Source of the DNA: Arthrobacter zhaoxinii
GTDB taxonomy: Bacteria; Actinomycetota; Actinomycetes; Actinomycetales; Micrococcaceae
NCBI RefSeq assembly: GCF_025244925.1
Contig: NZ_CP104275.1
Span: forward strand, 2,046,001-2,110,000
Length of the DNA: 64,000 nt
Direction: 5' to 3'
Position 1 is the first letter of the stretch. Every line of letters starts with the position of its first letter. Of this stretch, positions 43,078 through 51,280 are shown piece by piece. Position numbers and translations under genes: made by a program. The notes beneath the pieces were generated by a model that was given only the letters and a program-made list of their open reading frames with translations, was not told the origin of the DNA and made no database searches.

Positions 43078-44183
43078 CAGGCTCCTGTCAGCACCGTCCG
43101 TGTGGCCCAGGGCGGGGACGTGAAGCTGTTGCGCTGGGCGATGATGAGGTCGATTATTCCAGTTGCAGTGGCAATCCGCTCCTCCGGACTGCCGGTAACC
43201 AGTATCCAGGAGGAGCCGGCGGCCGTGAGCTCCTCCTTGAACCACTCGGTCATTTCGGCGCGGGGGTGCCCGGCATCGCGCCAGCCGTCGTCCTCGAAGG
43301 CGACGCCGTCGTGGTCGGTAATGAGGTACAGGTCGCGGTGCGGCAGCCGGCTGACGGCGAGATAGGAGCCGTAGCTTTTCTCACCGATGTAGACACGTTC
43401 GAAGAGGGAGGTGGTGATGACATCCGTATCGGCAATCACCAGGGGGCACCGTGCCGCTGCCTCGTTCTCCATCTGGTTCTGGCGTTCTCCGATGACCGCG
43501 AAATCCTCGGCCGTCCAGACCATGTCGGAGAGGACGGCGTCGGGCTTCTCCGCCTGCAGCGCCGCGAACTTGTCGTAAGTGAACTGGCGGCCGAATTCCG
43601 GAACATCCGCCAGTTCGGGATAGCGCTTCCGGTAGTGCGTGGTCAGAGCCTGGGCGAGGGTGGTGGCGCCGGTGGATTCGGCACCGACGACGATGATCCG
43701 GACGGCCATGTCCTGGCGGGCGGGCTTGAGGATGTTCCGCCAGGCCGCGCCGAGGTCGTCGCGGCAAAGGGTGCCGCTGACCGGGTACGAGCTCCGGGCC
43801 TTGTCCACCATGACATGTTCGGCGCCGAAATCCCCCGCCAGGGTTGCACCGTACTCCTCGGAGCTGAAGACGGCGTCGACGGCCGTGATGCCTTTGCTTT
43901 TGAGGGCAAGGCGCAGGAGCTCATTGTGCGCCTTCCAAATGGCCCGGGAGGTGTAGTCCACGGGACAGTCGTCCGGCATTCCGATGACGGTGACGTTGGT
44001 GTCCTCGAACTCCGCGGCGAGCCATTTCACGCGGTCGGCAAGGCCGATGTCCTCGAACCGGGTGCCGAGGACCACCACGGCCAGCCTGGCGGACTGCTTC
44101 GACGCCGTGGCGATGAGGTGGCGGTGTCCGGTGTGCGGCGGATAGAACTTGCCGATGACCAGGCCTTGCGCGAAGAGGCTCAT
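43077..44183 (-). CDS. nadR: NadR-like NMN adenylyltransferase/ribosylnicotinamide kinase
   Basis: The 368-residue protein lacks the N-terminal HTH of E. coli NadR. The adenylyltransferase site is GKFYPPHTGHRHLI, with H17 and H20. The kinase half begins at about residue 160 with IIVVGAESTGATTLAQAL: the Walker A lysine is Ala in GAESTGATT, where enterobacterial-type members have GKS. The middle holds VPEFGRQFTYDKF. It would adenylylate NMN and phosphorylate nicotinamide riboside imported by PnuC. The kinase step may be weakened, or another residue replaces the Lys. ATGA overlap with pnuC. Confidence 0.88.
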   Translation of the reverse strand: MSLFAQGLVIGKFYPPHTGHRHLIATASKQSARLAVVVLGTRFEDIGLADRVKWLAAEFEDTNVTVIGMPDDCPVDYTSRAIWKAHNELLRLALKSKGITAVDAVFSSEEYGATLAGDFGAEHVMVDKARSSYPVSGTLCRDDLGAAWRNILKPARQDMAVRIIVVGAESTGATTLAQALTTHYRKRYPELADVPEFGRQFTYDKFAALQAEKPDAVLSDMVWTAEDFAVIGERQNQMENEAAARCPLVIADTDVITTSLFERVYIGEKSYGSYLAVSRLPHRDLYLITDHDGVAFEDDGWRDAGHPRAEMTEWFKEELTAAGSSWILVTGSPEERIATATGIIDLIIAQRNSFTSPPWATRTVLTGA

Positions 44184-44830
44184 ACCGGAACGGCGGCGGG
44201 GCGGGCGGCTGCGGTGCGGGTGCGCTTCCAGTCGATCAGTCCGTAGACGCAGAGGGCGGTGAAGCCGATATACAGGAGGGCAGTGAGGTTGAGGCCGCGG
44301 GAGAAGTAGAGCGGGACGCTCACGAGGTCGATGGCGATCCAGACGTACCAGTGCTGGAAAATCTTCTTGGCCTGTCCGTAGGTGGCCAGGAGCGAGGCAG
44401 CCAGGACAAAGGCATCGGGCCAGGGGACCTCGGAGTCGGTTCCGTGGGTGAGGATCATCGCGATCCCCGCGGTGGCCAGGACGACGGCGGCGATTCCGCC
44501 GATGATTTCGTTCCGACCGGCGTCGCGGATGGGCAGGTCGCTTTTCTGCTCCGTGTCCTTCGCTCCCCGGACCCAGTTGTACCAGCCGTAGACGGCGACG
44601 GCGGCGAACACTGCCTGCAGGACGGTCTCCCCGTAGAGGCCGGCCCCGAAGAACAGGATCATGAACGCAATGTTGTTGATAATGCCGACGGGCCAGTTCC
44701 AGGCCTGCTGCCGGGCCACGCCGTAGACGCAGGCTGCGCCGGTGACGAATCCGATGACTTCGATCCAGCTGACCGGTGCTCCGAGCAGGTGTGCCGCCGG
44801 GGAGTTCATCCAGTCCAGTACTGCGTTCAT
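44180..44830 (-). CDS. pnuC: Nicotinamide mononucleotide/riboside transporter PnuC
   Basis: The 216-residue protein is a PnuC-family facilitator with about seven helices. Signature stretches are FVTGAACVYGVARQQAWNWPVG, VYGWYNWVRG, and WYVWIAIDLVSVPLYFSRGL. It brings nicotinamide riboside into the cell for the following NadR. The ATG at 44830 follows AGGAG. A 17-bp palindrome lies 17 bases upstream. It heads the operon pnuC-nadR-nudix. Confidence 0.92.
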   Translation of the reverse strand: MNAVLDWMNSPAAHLLGAPVSWIEVIGFVTGAACVYGVARQQAWNWPVGIINNIAFMILFFGAGLYGETVLQAVFAAVAVYGWYNWVRGAKDTEQKSDLPIRDAGRNEIIGGIAAVVLATAGIAMILTHGTDSEVPWPDAFVLAASLLATYGQAKKIFQHWYVWIAIDLVSVPLYFSRGLNLTALLYIGFTALCVYGLIDWKRTRTAAARPAAVPV

Positions 44831-44846
44831 GTCGCTCTCCTGATTT

Positions 44847-44863
44847 ATTGTCAATGTGACAAT
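44847..44863. promoter_or_regulatory. 17-bp palindrome upstream of pnuC, candidate operator
   Basis: ATTGTCA at 44847-44853 and TGACAAT at 44857-44863 are perfect inverted arms around ATG. The site is at the pnuC promoter region. The Nudix/NrtR protein of this operon, or the one at 23998-24642, could bind it; its sequence differs from the palindrome at 27044-27068. Confidence 0.6.
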
Positions 44864-44935
44864 TTGTAGCCTAGGGCTGTGACGGAGATAACGGAAGGGC
44901 TGGCCGGGACGAGTAGTGAGAGGTGCATCACATGC

Positions 44936-44993
44936 TGTTGCCCTCACTGGGGCAACAAAAAACCGCCGGACACGTTTTCACGCGTCCGGCGGT
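44936..44993. terminator. Two adjacent hairpins, terminator of the tRNA-Ala transcript
   Basis: On the minus strand, ACCGCCGGAC pairs with GTCCGGCGGT (44962-44993) and is followed by TTTTTT, a standard terminator after the tRNA genes. A second perfect 8-bp hairpin, TGTTGCCC/GGGCAACA, is at 44936-44957. Confidence 0.8.
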
Positions 44994-44998
44994 CTTGT

Positions 44999-45074
44999 TG
45001 GTGGAGCTGAGGGGACTCGAACCCCTGACCCCCTGCATGCCATGCAGGTGCGCTACCAGCTGCGCCACAGCCCC
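44999..45074 (-). tRNA. tRNA-Ala (anticodon GGC)
   Basis: The 76-nt gene folds into a standard cloverleaf read on the minus strand. The acceptor stem GGGGCTG pairs with CAGCTCC and includes G3:U70, the alanine identity element. The anticodon stem CCTGC/GCAGG encloses ATGGCAT, so the anticodon is GGC. The T arm is AGGGG-TTCGAGT-CCCCT, and the 3' CCA is encoded. It is identical to the copy at 45124-45199. Confidence 0.96.
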
Positions 45075-45123
45075 GAACTTTCAGTGGTTTTCCACCGCAA
45101 ACCCTCCGGTCTCCCGAAGGTTT

Positions 45124-45199
45124 TGGTGGAGCTGAGGGGACTCGAACCCCTGACCCCCTGCATGCCATGCAGGTGCGCTACCAGCTGCGCCACAGCCCC
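45124..45199 (-). tRNA. tRNA-Ala (anticodon GGC), second identical copy
   Basis: This copy matches 44999-45074 base for base over 76 nt, including the encoded CCA. It is the upstream copy in transcription order; 49 bases separate the two, with no promoter that I see, so they are probably one precursor cut by RNase P and RNase E/Z. The G3:U70 pair and GGC anticodon define alanine. Confidence 0.96.
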
Positions 45200-45325
45200 A
45201 AAACTAAAGGTTGTTTACTTCACTTTTCCGTTCACCGGGGCGAAGCAACTCCTCTACCTTAGTACAAATCAACAGGAGCGCAAAATCCACTCAGAGCTCC
45301 CCTGCCGGGCAGGAAGGAGGGTCTT

Positions 45326-46009
45326 TCAGCCCTCCACCGGACCGCTCGGAAGCGAGTCCAGCCCCACGTTGTGCTGGGTGAGATGCCAGGCGGAACGCCC
45401 GTGCCGGTCCGGGATTTCCTGCAGGACGGACCAGTGGCAGTTGGAGACTCCGGAGATGACCGCCCAGGACTCCGTGGGGAGTCCCAGCAAAGCGCAGATG
45501 CCGGCACGGATTGCTCCTCCGTGGCTTACTGCCACCAGGGTGCCGCCTGCGGGCATGTCCCGGACCGCCTCGGTCACGGCCTCGGACACCCGCCTGCCGA
45601 CGTCGACACGGGTTTCCCCTCCGCCGGCCCGGGCACTGCCGACGCCGGCGGACCAGGCGGCCAGCAGCGGTGCGTCCTGCTCGGCGATCTGCGTGAAGGT
45701 GCGGCCCTCCCACGTCCCGGCGAAAGTCTCACGCAGGCGCTGGTCCTGCGCCACCTCGAGGCCTGTCTCCGCGGCCAGGGCCATGCCCGTGGTCAGGGCA
45801 CGGCTCAGGTCCGAGGACACAATAACGTCAGGGTCGAGGAAGCGCAGGACTGCCGCAGCTTCGGCGGCCTGGCGGAGGCCGCCGTCGTCAAGGGCAATAT
45901 CCTGCTGCCCCTGGAAGCGCCCCACCCGGTTCCACTCGGTACGCCCATGGCGCCAGAAAACCACCCGGCGCGACGCGGTATCGGGATCCCAGGGGGCAGG
46001 GGCGCTCAC
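45326..46009 (-). CDS. Histidine phosphatase family protein
   Basis: The 227-residue protein has the phosphoglycerate-mutase-like RHG motif (VVFWRHGRTEWN, R20 H21 G22), a core SSDLSRALTTG with the second Arg, ETFAGTWEG and the second histidine in LVAVSHGGAIRAG. These residues make the phosphohistidine pocket. It is a phosphatase of unknown substrate; proteins after RsfS are often annotated as phosphoglycerate mutases. A GTG start lies nine bases after the rsfS stop, so they are co-transcribed. Confidence 0.9.
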   Translation of the reverse strand: MSAPAPWDPDTASRRVVFWRHGRTEWNRVGRFQGQQDIALDDGGLRQAAEAAAVLRFLDPDVIVSSDLSRALTTGMALAAETGLEVAQDQRLRETFAGTWEGRTFTQIAEQDAPLLAAWSAGVGSARAGGGETRVDVGRRVSEAVTEAVRDMPAGGTLVAVSHGGAIRAGICALLGLPTESWAVISGVSNCHWSVLQEIPDRHGRSAWHLTQHNVGLDSLPSGPVEG

Positions 46010-46018
46010 AGCCGTTGC

Positions 46019-46405
46019 TTATTCGGACTCGGCGCCGGCGGGGGCGTCCTCGAGCTGAAGGTCAACCTCGGGGCAGTCCTTCCACAGGCGCTCCAGTGCA
46101 TAGAACACCCGGTCTTCCTCGTGCTGGACGTGCACCACGACGTTGGCGTAGTCGAGCAGGACCCAGCGGCCTTCGCTGCGGCCCTCACGGCGTACGGGCT
46201 TGAGGTCCATCTTGGACAGTTCCTCTTCGATGCCGTCAACAATGGCGTTGACCTGGCGTTCGTTCGACGCCGAGGCAATGAGGAAGACGTCCGTAATGGC
46301 GAGCCGTTCGCTCACGTCAATTGCGACGATATCGTCCGCAATCTTGGCCGACGCCGCTTTGGCCGCCGCCCGTGCAATGGCGATGGAAGATTCGGTGGCG
46401 CTCAA
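46019..46405 (-). CDS. rsfS: Ribosome silencing factor RsfS
   Basis: The 128-residue protein fits RsfS (YbeB/Iojap): DIVAIDVSERLAITDVFLIA, SASNERQVNAIVDGIEEEL and WVLLDYANVVVHVQHEEDR. It binds L14 and keeps 50S subunits from joining 30S when nutrients are low. The start is a TTG at 46405 with AGGAG at good spacing. It belongs to the nadD-...-rsfS-phosphatase cluster common in actinobacteria. Confidence 0.94.
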   Translation of the reverse strand: MSATESSIAIARAAAKAASAKIADDIVAIDVSERLAITDVFLIASASNERQVNAIVDGIEEELSKMDLKPVRREGRSEGRWVLLDYANVVVHVQHEEDRVFYALERLWKDCPEVDLQLEDAPAGAESE

Positions 46406-46429
46406 AGTGTGTCTCCTTGGGGTAATCGG

Positions 46430-47605
46430 TCAGCTGCCAAGGCGGCCGACGATCATTAGTATTCCGACGATCAGGGCAAGTGCGCCCAGACCTGCAACAC
46501 CGGCAGCCGCAAAACGCAGCTTCCGGGTACGGCCGAGTCCGGCCGTCATAACATCTAGGGGGTCGAGTCCGAAGGCACTGCGGGCCCCGACGGGGGTGGC
46601 AGCGTCCTCGGATTCAGGTGTTGCGCTGACCGGCGCATCCGTGCGGGCGAGGGCCCGGGAACGGCGCACATCCGTAGCGCCGACCGGCACCCGGCGCGGC
46701 ACGGAGGCCGGACGCTGGGCGGGAACCGCGGCCGGAGCCGCCCGCTGCGTTGCCGCGGTAACGATGGGCACATGCGAGGTGGGCGGTGCCTTCATCACGG
46801 GATGCTCCATCCCGGGAACCGAAACGAATTCGAGCGGTGTCACCATGGCCAGGTTGTGGGCAGTGCTCGGATCGCCGGTGGAGGGCCGGCGCTGCTCGTT
46901 CTCCTCCGACAGCTTCCGGATGACCTCCGTCCGCCGGTTCAGGACCTTGGCGCGTTCGGCCAGGGCCTTCTGCTGCGCCAGCAGTTCGAGATCCACTGCC
47001 TGCGGATCCGCCGACTGCAGGGCTTCCATGGCTGCAACCTGGTTGCGGGCCTGGCCTTCGAGTGCCTGGCGGGCGGCCAGTGCCTGTTCCACGCTCATGC
47101 CTTCGACGTCGGCGTTGGGGTCCGTGCCGGCCGCCGCAGCGGGATCCTCTGCGACGGATTCCGTCGCCCCGGAAGGGCCGGCTTCCGTTGCCGGGTGCCG
47201 GGTCTCCTGCTCCGCCGGTGCGGCGGCACGCTGGCTCTCCTGCCGCCGTCGTTCCCGGCGCGCGGGTACAGGGGCGGAGGAAGTATCGGGTGCGGACAGG
47301 TCTGTCGGCGAAACGGCAGGTGACGGGTCAACCGGTTCGGAGGACACCGCGGTGGTGGTTCCCGGCAGGGCACCTGCTGCTGCTGCGCGCTGCTGTTGCT
47401 GCTGCCTCAGCTGCCGGCGGGTGGGCAGGGCGGACTCAGGGTCCCGGCGCTCCTGCGTCTCGGTCAGGGCCTTGTACGCACGCAGCGCCTCCCGGTCACG
47501 GGCACGCTGCTGGGACTCACGTTCCCGCGGCCCGGCCGGGGAATCCACGGGTACGTCAGCCGCCCTGCGGCTGCGCCGCGGCGCGGACTCTGGACCGTTC
47601 GTCAT
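46430..47605 (-). CDS. Hypothetical protein, coiled-coil with C-terminal membrane anchor
   Basis: I do not recognise this 391-residue protein. The N-terminal 75 residues are Arg/Glu/Gln-rich with a Q-run (RRQLRQQQQQRAAAAG), and a Pro/Ser/Ala-rich middle follows. Residues 168-245 can form a coiled coil (SVEQALAARQALEGQARNQV, QKALAERAKVL). The C-terminal end is a single membrane segment (LRFAAAGVAGLGALALIVGI, LMIVG). It is a tail-anchored type protein with the bulk in the cytoplasm. It lies between nadD and rsfS on one transcript. Confidence 0.72.
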   Translation of the reverse strand: MTNGPESAPRRSRRAADVPVDSPAGPRERESQQRARDREALRAYKALTETQERRDPESALPTRRQLRQQQQQRAAAAGALPGTTTAVSSEPVDPSPAVSPTDLSAPDTSSAPVPARRERRRQESQRAAAPAEQETRHPATEAGPSGATESVAEDPAAAAGTDPNADVEGMSVEQALAARQALEGQARNQVAAMEALQSADPQAVDLELLAQQKALAERAKVLNRRTEVIRKLSEENEQRRPSTGDPSTAHNLAMVTPLEFVSVPGMEHPVMKAPPTSHVPIVTAATQRAAPAAVPAQRPASVPRRVPVGATDVRRSRALARTDAPVSATPESEDAATPVGARSAFGLDPLDVMTAGLGRTRKLRFAAAGVAGLGALALIVGILMIVGRLGS

Positions 47606-47629
47606 TTCCTACCCATCCGGTATCTGTCT

Positions 47630-48295
47630 TTACGCTACTGGTTCTGTTTCGGTTTCCGCGGAGCTCTCGGCCTGCCGTCCGGCGGCATACAGACGGTGCT
47701 TCGCAATGTACTGCACCACTCCGTCCGGTACGAGGTACCAGACCGGCTTGCCCCCTGCCACGCGGCGCCGGCAGTCGGTGGAGGAGATCGCCATGGCCGG
47801 CACCTCCATCAGGGAGACGTCGTCGCGGCCCACGTTTTCCAGCACATGCCCGGGCCGTGTCACTCCCACGAAGTGGGCCAGCGACCACAGTTCCTGGATG
47901 TCCTTCCAGGACAGGATCTGCGCCATCGCGTCCGCACCGGTGATGAAGTACAGCTCGGCCTCGGGGCGCGCTGCCTTCAGGTCCCGCAGGGTGTCGATGG
48001 TGTACGTGGGGCCGGGCCGGTCAATGTCGACACGGCTCACCGTGAAGCGGGGGTTCGATGCAGTGGCGATGACCGTCATGAGGTACCGGTGTTCCGCCGG
48101 GCTCACCTGCTGGGCGGCCGGCTTGTGCCACGGATCGCCGGTGGGTACAAAGACAACCTCGTCCAGATCGAACGTGGACGCCACTTCGCTTGCGGCCACC
48201 AGGTGGCCGTGATGAATCGGGTCGAACGTTCCGCCCATGACTCCCAGCCGGAACCTGCGTTTTCCGTTGCTGTCTGTCCGCTGCGGTTCACCCAT
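47630..48295 (-). CDS. nadD: Nicotinate-nucleotide adenylyltransferase NadD
   Basis: The 221-residue protein makes nicotinate adenine dinucleotide from NaMN and ATP. The nucleotide-binding motif is [18 protein letters not shown] and the second motif [12 protein letters not shown] is intact (ISSTxxR). The ATG at 48295 follows GGAGG by about 11 bases; a GTG at 48322 also fits, so the start is uncertain. It is the housekeeping route to NAD, next to rsfS and obg as in other actinobacteria. Confidence 0.93.
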   Translation of the reverse strand: MGEPQRTDSNGKRRFRLGVMGGTFDPIHHGHLVAASEVASTFDLDEVVFVPTGDPWHKPAAQQVSPAEHRYLMTVIATASNPRFTVSRVDIDRPGPTYTIDTLRDLKAARPEAELYFITGADAMAQILSWKDIQELWSLAHFVGVTRPGHVLENVGRDDVSLMEVPAMAISSTDCRRRVAGGKPVWYLVPDGVVQYIAKHRLYAAGRQAESSAETETEPVA

Positions 48296-48330
48296 GGGCA
48301 GGAACGCCTCCGCTGGATTCACGTACCAGG

Positions 48331-48564
48331 TCAGTCCCGGATCGCCTGGCCGTGGTCATGCTTGTTCGTGAACTGCCGCTGGGGATCAACGTGCTCCGCC
48401 TCGGCCGAGTGGCGGTTGCCCACGTTGCTGAAGGACACGGTGATCAGCATCAGCAACAGCAGCGCCGCAAAGATGACCCCGCCGTAGACGTACGGAGACG
48501 CCGGCAGTTCAACGTGGTGTTCTTCGGCAGCAGTAAACACGGCGCTCGTGAGCTGGATCAGCAT
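48331..48564 (-). CDS. Small single-span membrane protein
   Basis: The 77-residue protein has one membrane helix ([18 protein letters not shown]) between a Glu/His-bearing N-terminal part and a basic cytoplasmic tail (HDHGQAIRD). I do not recognise a family; short proteins of this kind occur next to nadD and proA in Arthrobacter relatives, as far as I recall. A hairpin lies upstream at 48589-48610. It may be co-transcribed with nadD. Confidence 0.65.
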   Translation of the reverse strand: MLIQLTSAVFTAAEEHHVELPASPYVYGGVIFAALLLLMLITVSFSNVGNRHSAEAEHVDPQRQFTNKHDHGQAIRD

Positions 48565-48588
48565 GTATCTCCCCTAGAGATTGATAGG

Positions 48589-48610
48589 TTCCGCCGGGCA
48601 GCCGGCGGAA
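48589..48610. terminator. Hairpin downstream of proA
   Basis: TTCCGCCGG and CCGGCGGAA form a perfect 9-bp stem with a four-base loop. It lies 76 bases past the proA stop. No U-run follows on the minus strand, so termination is uncertain. Confidence 0.4.
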
Positions 48611-48685
48611 TGGGTTCTGAGTCAATGGTACGCGTAACGGAGTGCACATCGCAGCCGGGCAGATCACGGCGCGTACCGGGCGGAA

Positions 48686-50017
48686 CTAGTCGCGGATCTG
48701 CCCGTCGCCCTGGATGATCCATTTGGTAGTGGTCAGTTCCTTCAACCCCATGGGACCGCGGGCATGCATCTTCTGCGTGGAAATTCCGACTTCGGCTCCC
48801 AGGCCCAGCTCTCCCCCGTCGGTGAACCTGGTGGAGGCATTAACAATCACAGCGGCCGAATCAATCTCGGCGATGAAACGCTCGGCATTGGCGAGGTCGT
48901 TGGTGATGATCGCCTCCGTGTGCCCGGTGGTCCAGCGCCGGATGTGCCCGAGGGCATCGTCGAGGGTGTCCACCACCGCCACGGCCAGGTCAAGGTCCAT
49001 GTACTCACGCCCCCAGTCGCCGTCGTCGGCGGGTTCGGCAGTCACGCCGGCAGGAAGCAGCTCCATGGCACGGGCGTCGGCATGGAGGCGGACGCCGGCG
49101 GCGGCCAGGGCAGCGAGGACGTCCGGAGCCGCCGGAGCACCTTCGTGGATGAGCAGGGTTTCCACGGTGTTGCAGACGCTGGGACGCTGTGTCTTGGCGT
49201 TGAGGAGGATATCGACGGCCATCTCCACCGGAGCACTTTGGTCGAGGAAGATATGCACGTTGCCCTCCCCCGTTTCGATGACGGGGACGGTGGCGTTGGT
49301 GACCACCGACTGGATCAGGGACCGGCCGCCGCGGGGAATCAGCACATCCACCCGGCCGCGTGCCTTCATGAGTACGTTGGCGCCCTCGCGCCCGTACTGG
49401 TCCACACTCTGCACCGCATCGGCAGGCAGGCCGACGTCCTCGAGGGAGTCACGGATGATCTCCACCAGGACGGCGTTGGTGGCCGCTGCTGCGCTGCCTC
49501 CGCGCAGGAGTACCGCGTTGCCGCTTTTCAGTGCCAGTCCGGCAATATCGAGCGTGACGTTGGGGCGTGCCTCGTAGATGGCTGCCACCACGCCCATGGG
49601 TACGTGGACCTGGCGCAGCCGCAGGCCGTTGGGCAGTGTCTGGCCGCGGGCAACCGATCCCACCGGATCCGGCAGCCCGGCAAGGTTCTCCAGTGCCGCA
49701 GCCAGTGCGGTGATCCGCGCGGGTGTCAGCGACAGCCGGTCCAGCAGAGCCGTTGAGGTGCCGTTCTCCCGGCCTGCCGCGACATCCCTGGCGTTGGCGG
49801 CGAGGATGGCGGCCTGTTTCGCGTTGACGTTCTGCGCGATCTGCCGCAGGGCACGGTCCTTCCAGGCGCGGTTGGCCCGGGCCAGGCGCCGGGAGGCGGT
49901 GCGGGAGCGGTCGGCGAGGGCATGGACCCGGGCTTCGACGCCGGCGTCTGCCTCGGGATCGGTGCCGGCGGACCCCGGCTCGGCGGCCGCTGCCTCAGTT
50001 GTGTTCACGGAAGTCAT
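48686..50017 (-). CDS. proA: Gamma-glutamyl phosphate reductase ProA
   Basis: The 443-residue enzyme reduces glutamyl-5-phosphate to the semialdehyde in proline synthesis. The NADP fold holds VPMGVVAAIYEARPNVTLDI and SAAAATNAVLV. The catalytic cysteine lies in KTQRPSVCNTVETLLIH. The N-terminal Glu/Ala-rich start is about 15 residues longer than usual. It overlaps proB by four bases (ATGA), forming a coupled proBA operon. Confidence 0.95.
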   Translation of the reverse strand: MTSVNTTEAAAAEPGSAGTDPEADAGVEARVHALADRSRTASRRLARANRAWKDRALRQIAQNVNAKQAAILAANARDVAAGRENGTSTALLDRLSLTPARITALAAALENLAGLPDPVGSVARGQTLPNGLRLRQVHVPMGVVAAIYEARPNVTLDIAGLALKSGNAVLLRGGSAAAATNAVLVEIIRDSLEDVGLPADAVQSVDQYGREGANVLMKARGRVDVLIPRGGRSLIQSVVTNATVPVIETGEGNVHIFLDQSAPVEMAVDILLNAKTQRPSVCNTVETLLIHEGAPAAPDVLAALAAAGVRLHADARAMELLPAGVTAEPADDGDWGREYMDLDLAVAVVDTLDDALGHIRRWTTGHTEAIITNDLANAERFIAEIDSAAVIVNASTRFTDGGELGLGAEVGISTQKMHARGPMGLKELTTTKWIIQGDGQIRD

Positions 50018-51228
50018 GATCCCAGTGTAGGTCCGGTGCCGGCATCCGGCCCGGGTGCCGGTGCTTCGTTGGGATGCAGGAGAACGAGGTCGTTGACGTG
50101 CACCACCGCACGTTCATATCCGCGTCCCAGCTCGCGGGACAGTTCGCGGGTGGAGCGGCCGAGCATGGAGGGCAGCTCGTCGGAACCGTAGTTGGTCAGG
50201 CCATGGGCAATCACGCGGCCCGCGGTGTCAGCCAGGGCAACGGCGTCACCGGGCTCGAACTGCCCTTTCACAGCAGTGATTCCCGCCGGCAGCAGTGAAC
50301 GGTGCCGGTCCCCCACCGCCCTTGCCGCGCCGTCGTCGAGCACCAGGGTGCCTTGAATGCGGGCGAGGTGGGCGAGCCACAGCAGGCGGATGGACCGACG
50401 CCGGCCGCGGGTGGTGAACCAGGTGCCCACGTCTTCTCCGGCCAGCGCAGCGGCGGCGTTGGCCGTGGACGTGACCAGGGCCGGGATGCCCGATTCCGCG
50501 GCAATGGTGGCCGCTTCGACCTTGGTCGCCATCCCGCCCGTCCCGACGCCGGCCTTGCCCACCTTGCCGATCCGCACGTCCGCCAGGTCCTTGGGACCGG
50601 TGACTTCGGGGATGCGGCGGGCACCCTCGGACGGCGGACCGTCATAGAGGGCGTCGACGTCGGAGAGCAGGATAAGCGCGTCCGCCTTCACGAGGTGCGC
50701 CACCAGGGCGGCCAGGCGGTCATTGTCGCCGAAGCGGATCTCGTGGCTGGCGACGGCGTCGTTTTCATTGACAATCGGCAGCACGCCGAAGTTCAGCAGC
50801 CGCTCCATGGCCCGGTGCGCGTTGGCGTGATGGGCCCGGCGCATCAGGTCCTCGATGGTGAGCAGCACCTGGCTGACCGTGACGCCGTGCGCACTGAAGG
50901 CGGAGGTGTAGCGGGCCATCAGGAGGCCCTGGCCGACGCTGGCGGCAGCCTGCTGGGAGGAAAGCTGGGCCGGGCGCTTGGTCAGTCCCAGCGGCGCCAA
51001 CCCGGCGCTGATAGCGCCGGAGGAGACCAGGATGATTTCGGTGCCCTGCGCATGCCGGGCGGAAAGCACATCGGCCAGGGACTTCAGGGCAGAGTCGGAG
51101 ATCCCGCCCGCCACGGAGGTCAGGGACGAGGAGCCCACTTTGACGACCACCCGGCGGGCCCGGGCCAGACCGGAGCGTGAGGTCAGCGCACGGCGGGCAG
51201 GCGGGGCGAATTCATTTTGTTCACTCAT
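50014..51228 (-). CDS. proB: Glutamate 5-kinase ProB
   Basis: The 404-residue enzyme phosphorylates glutamate, the first step of proline synthesis. The kinase core has RVVVKVGSSSL, LVSSGAISAG, GVLPIVNENDAVA and FGDNDRLAALVA. The C-terminal 75 residues are a PUA domain (GDAVALADTAGRVIAHGL). Proline probably inhibits it by feedback, as in the family. It lies 52 bases after obg and overlaps proA. Confidence 0.95.
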   Translation of the reverse strand: MSEQNEFAPPARRALTSRSGLARARRVVVKVGSSSLTSVAGGISDSALKSLADVLSARHAQGTEIILVSSGAISAGLAPLGLTKRPAQLSSQQAAASVGQGLLMARYTSAFSAHGVTVSQVLLTIEDLMRRAHHANAHRAMERLLNFGVLPIVNENDAVASHEIRFGDNDRLAALVAHLVKADALILLSDVDALYDGPPSEGARRIPEVTGPKDLADVRIGKVGKAGVGTGGMATKVEAATIAAESGIPALVTSTANAAAALAGEDVGTWFTTRGRRRSIRLLWLAHLARIQGTLVLDDGAARAVGDRHRSLLPAGITAVKGQFEPGDAVALADTAGRVIAHGLTNYGSDELPSMLGRSTRELSRELGRGYERAVVHVNDLVLLHPNEAPAPGPDAGTGPTLGS

Positions 51229-51280
51229 AACCTGCCCAGCCTATGCGCTGCGCCTCATCCCTACCGGGACTATGAAGGAG

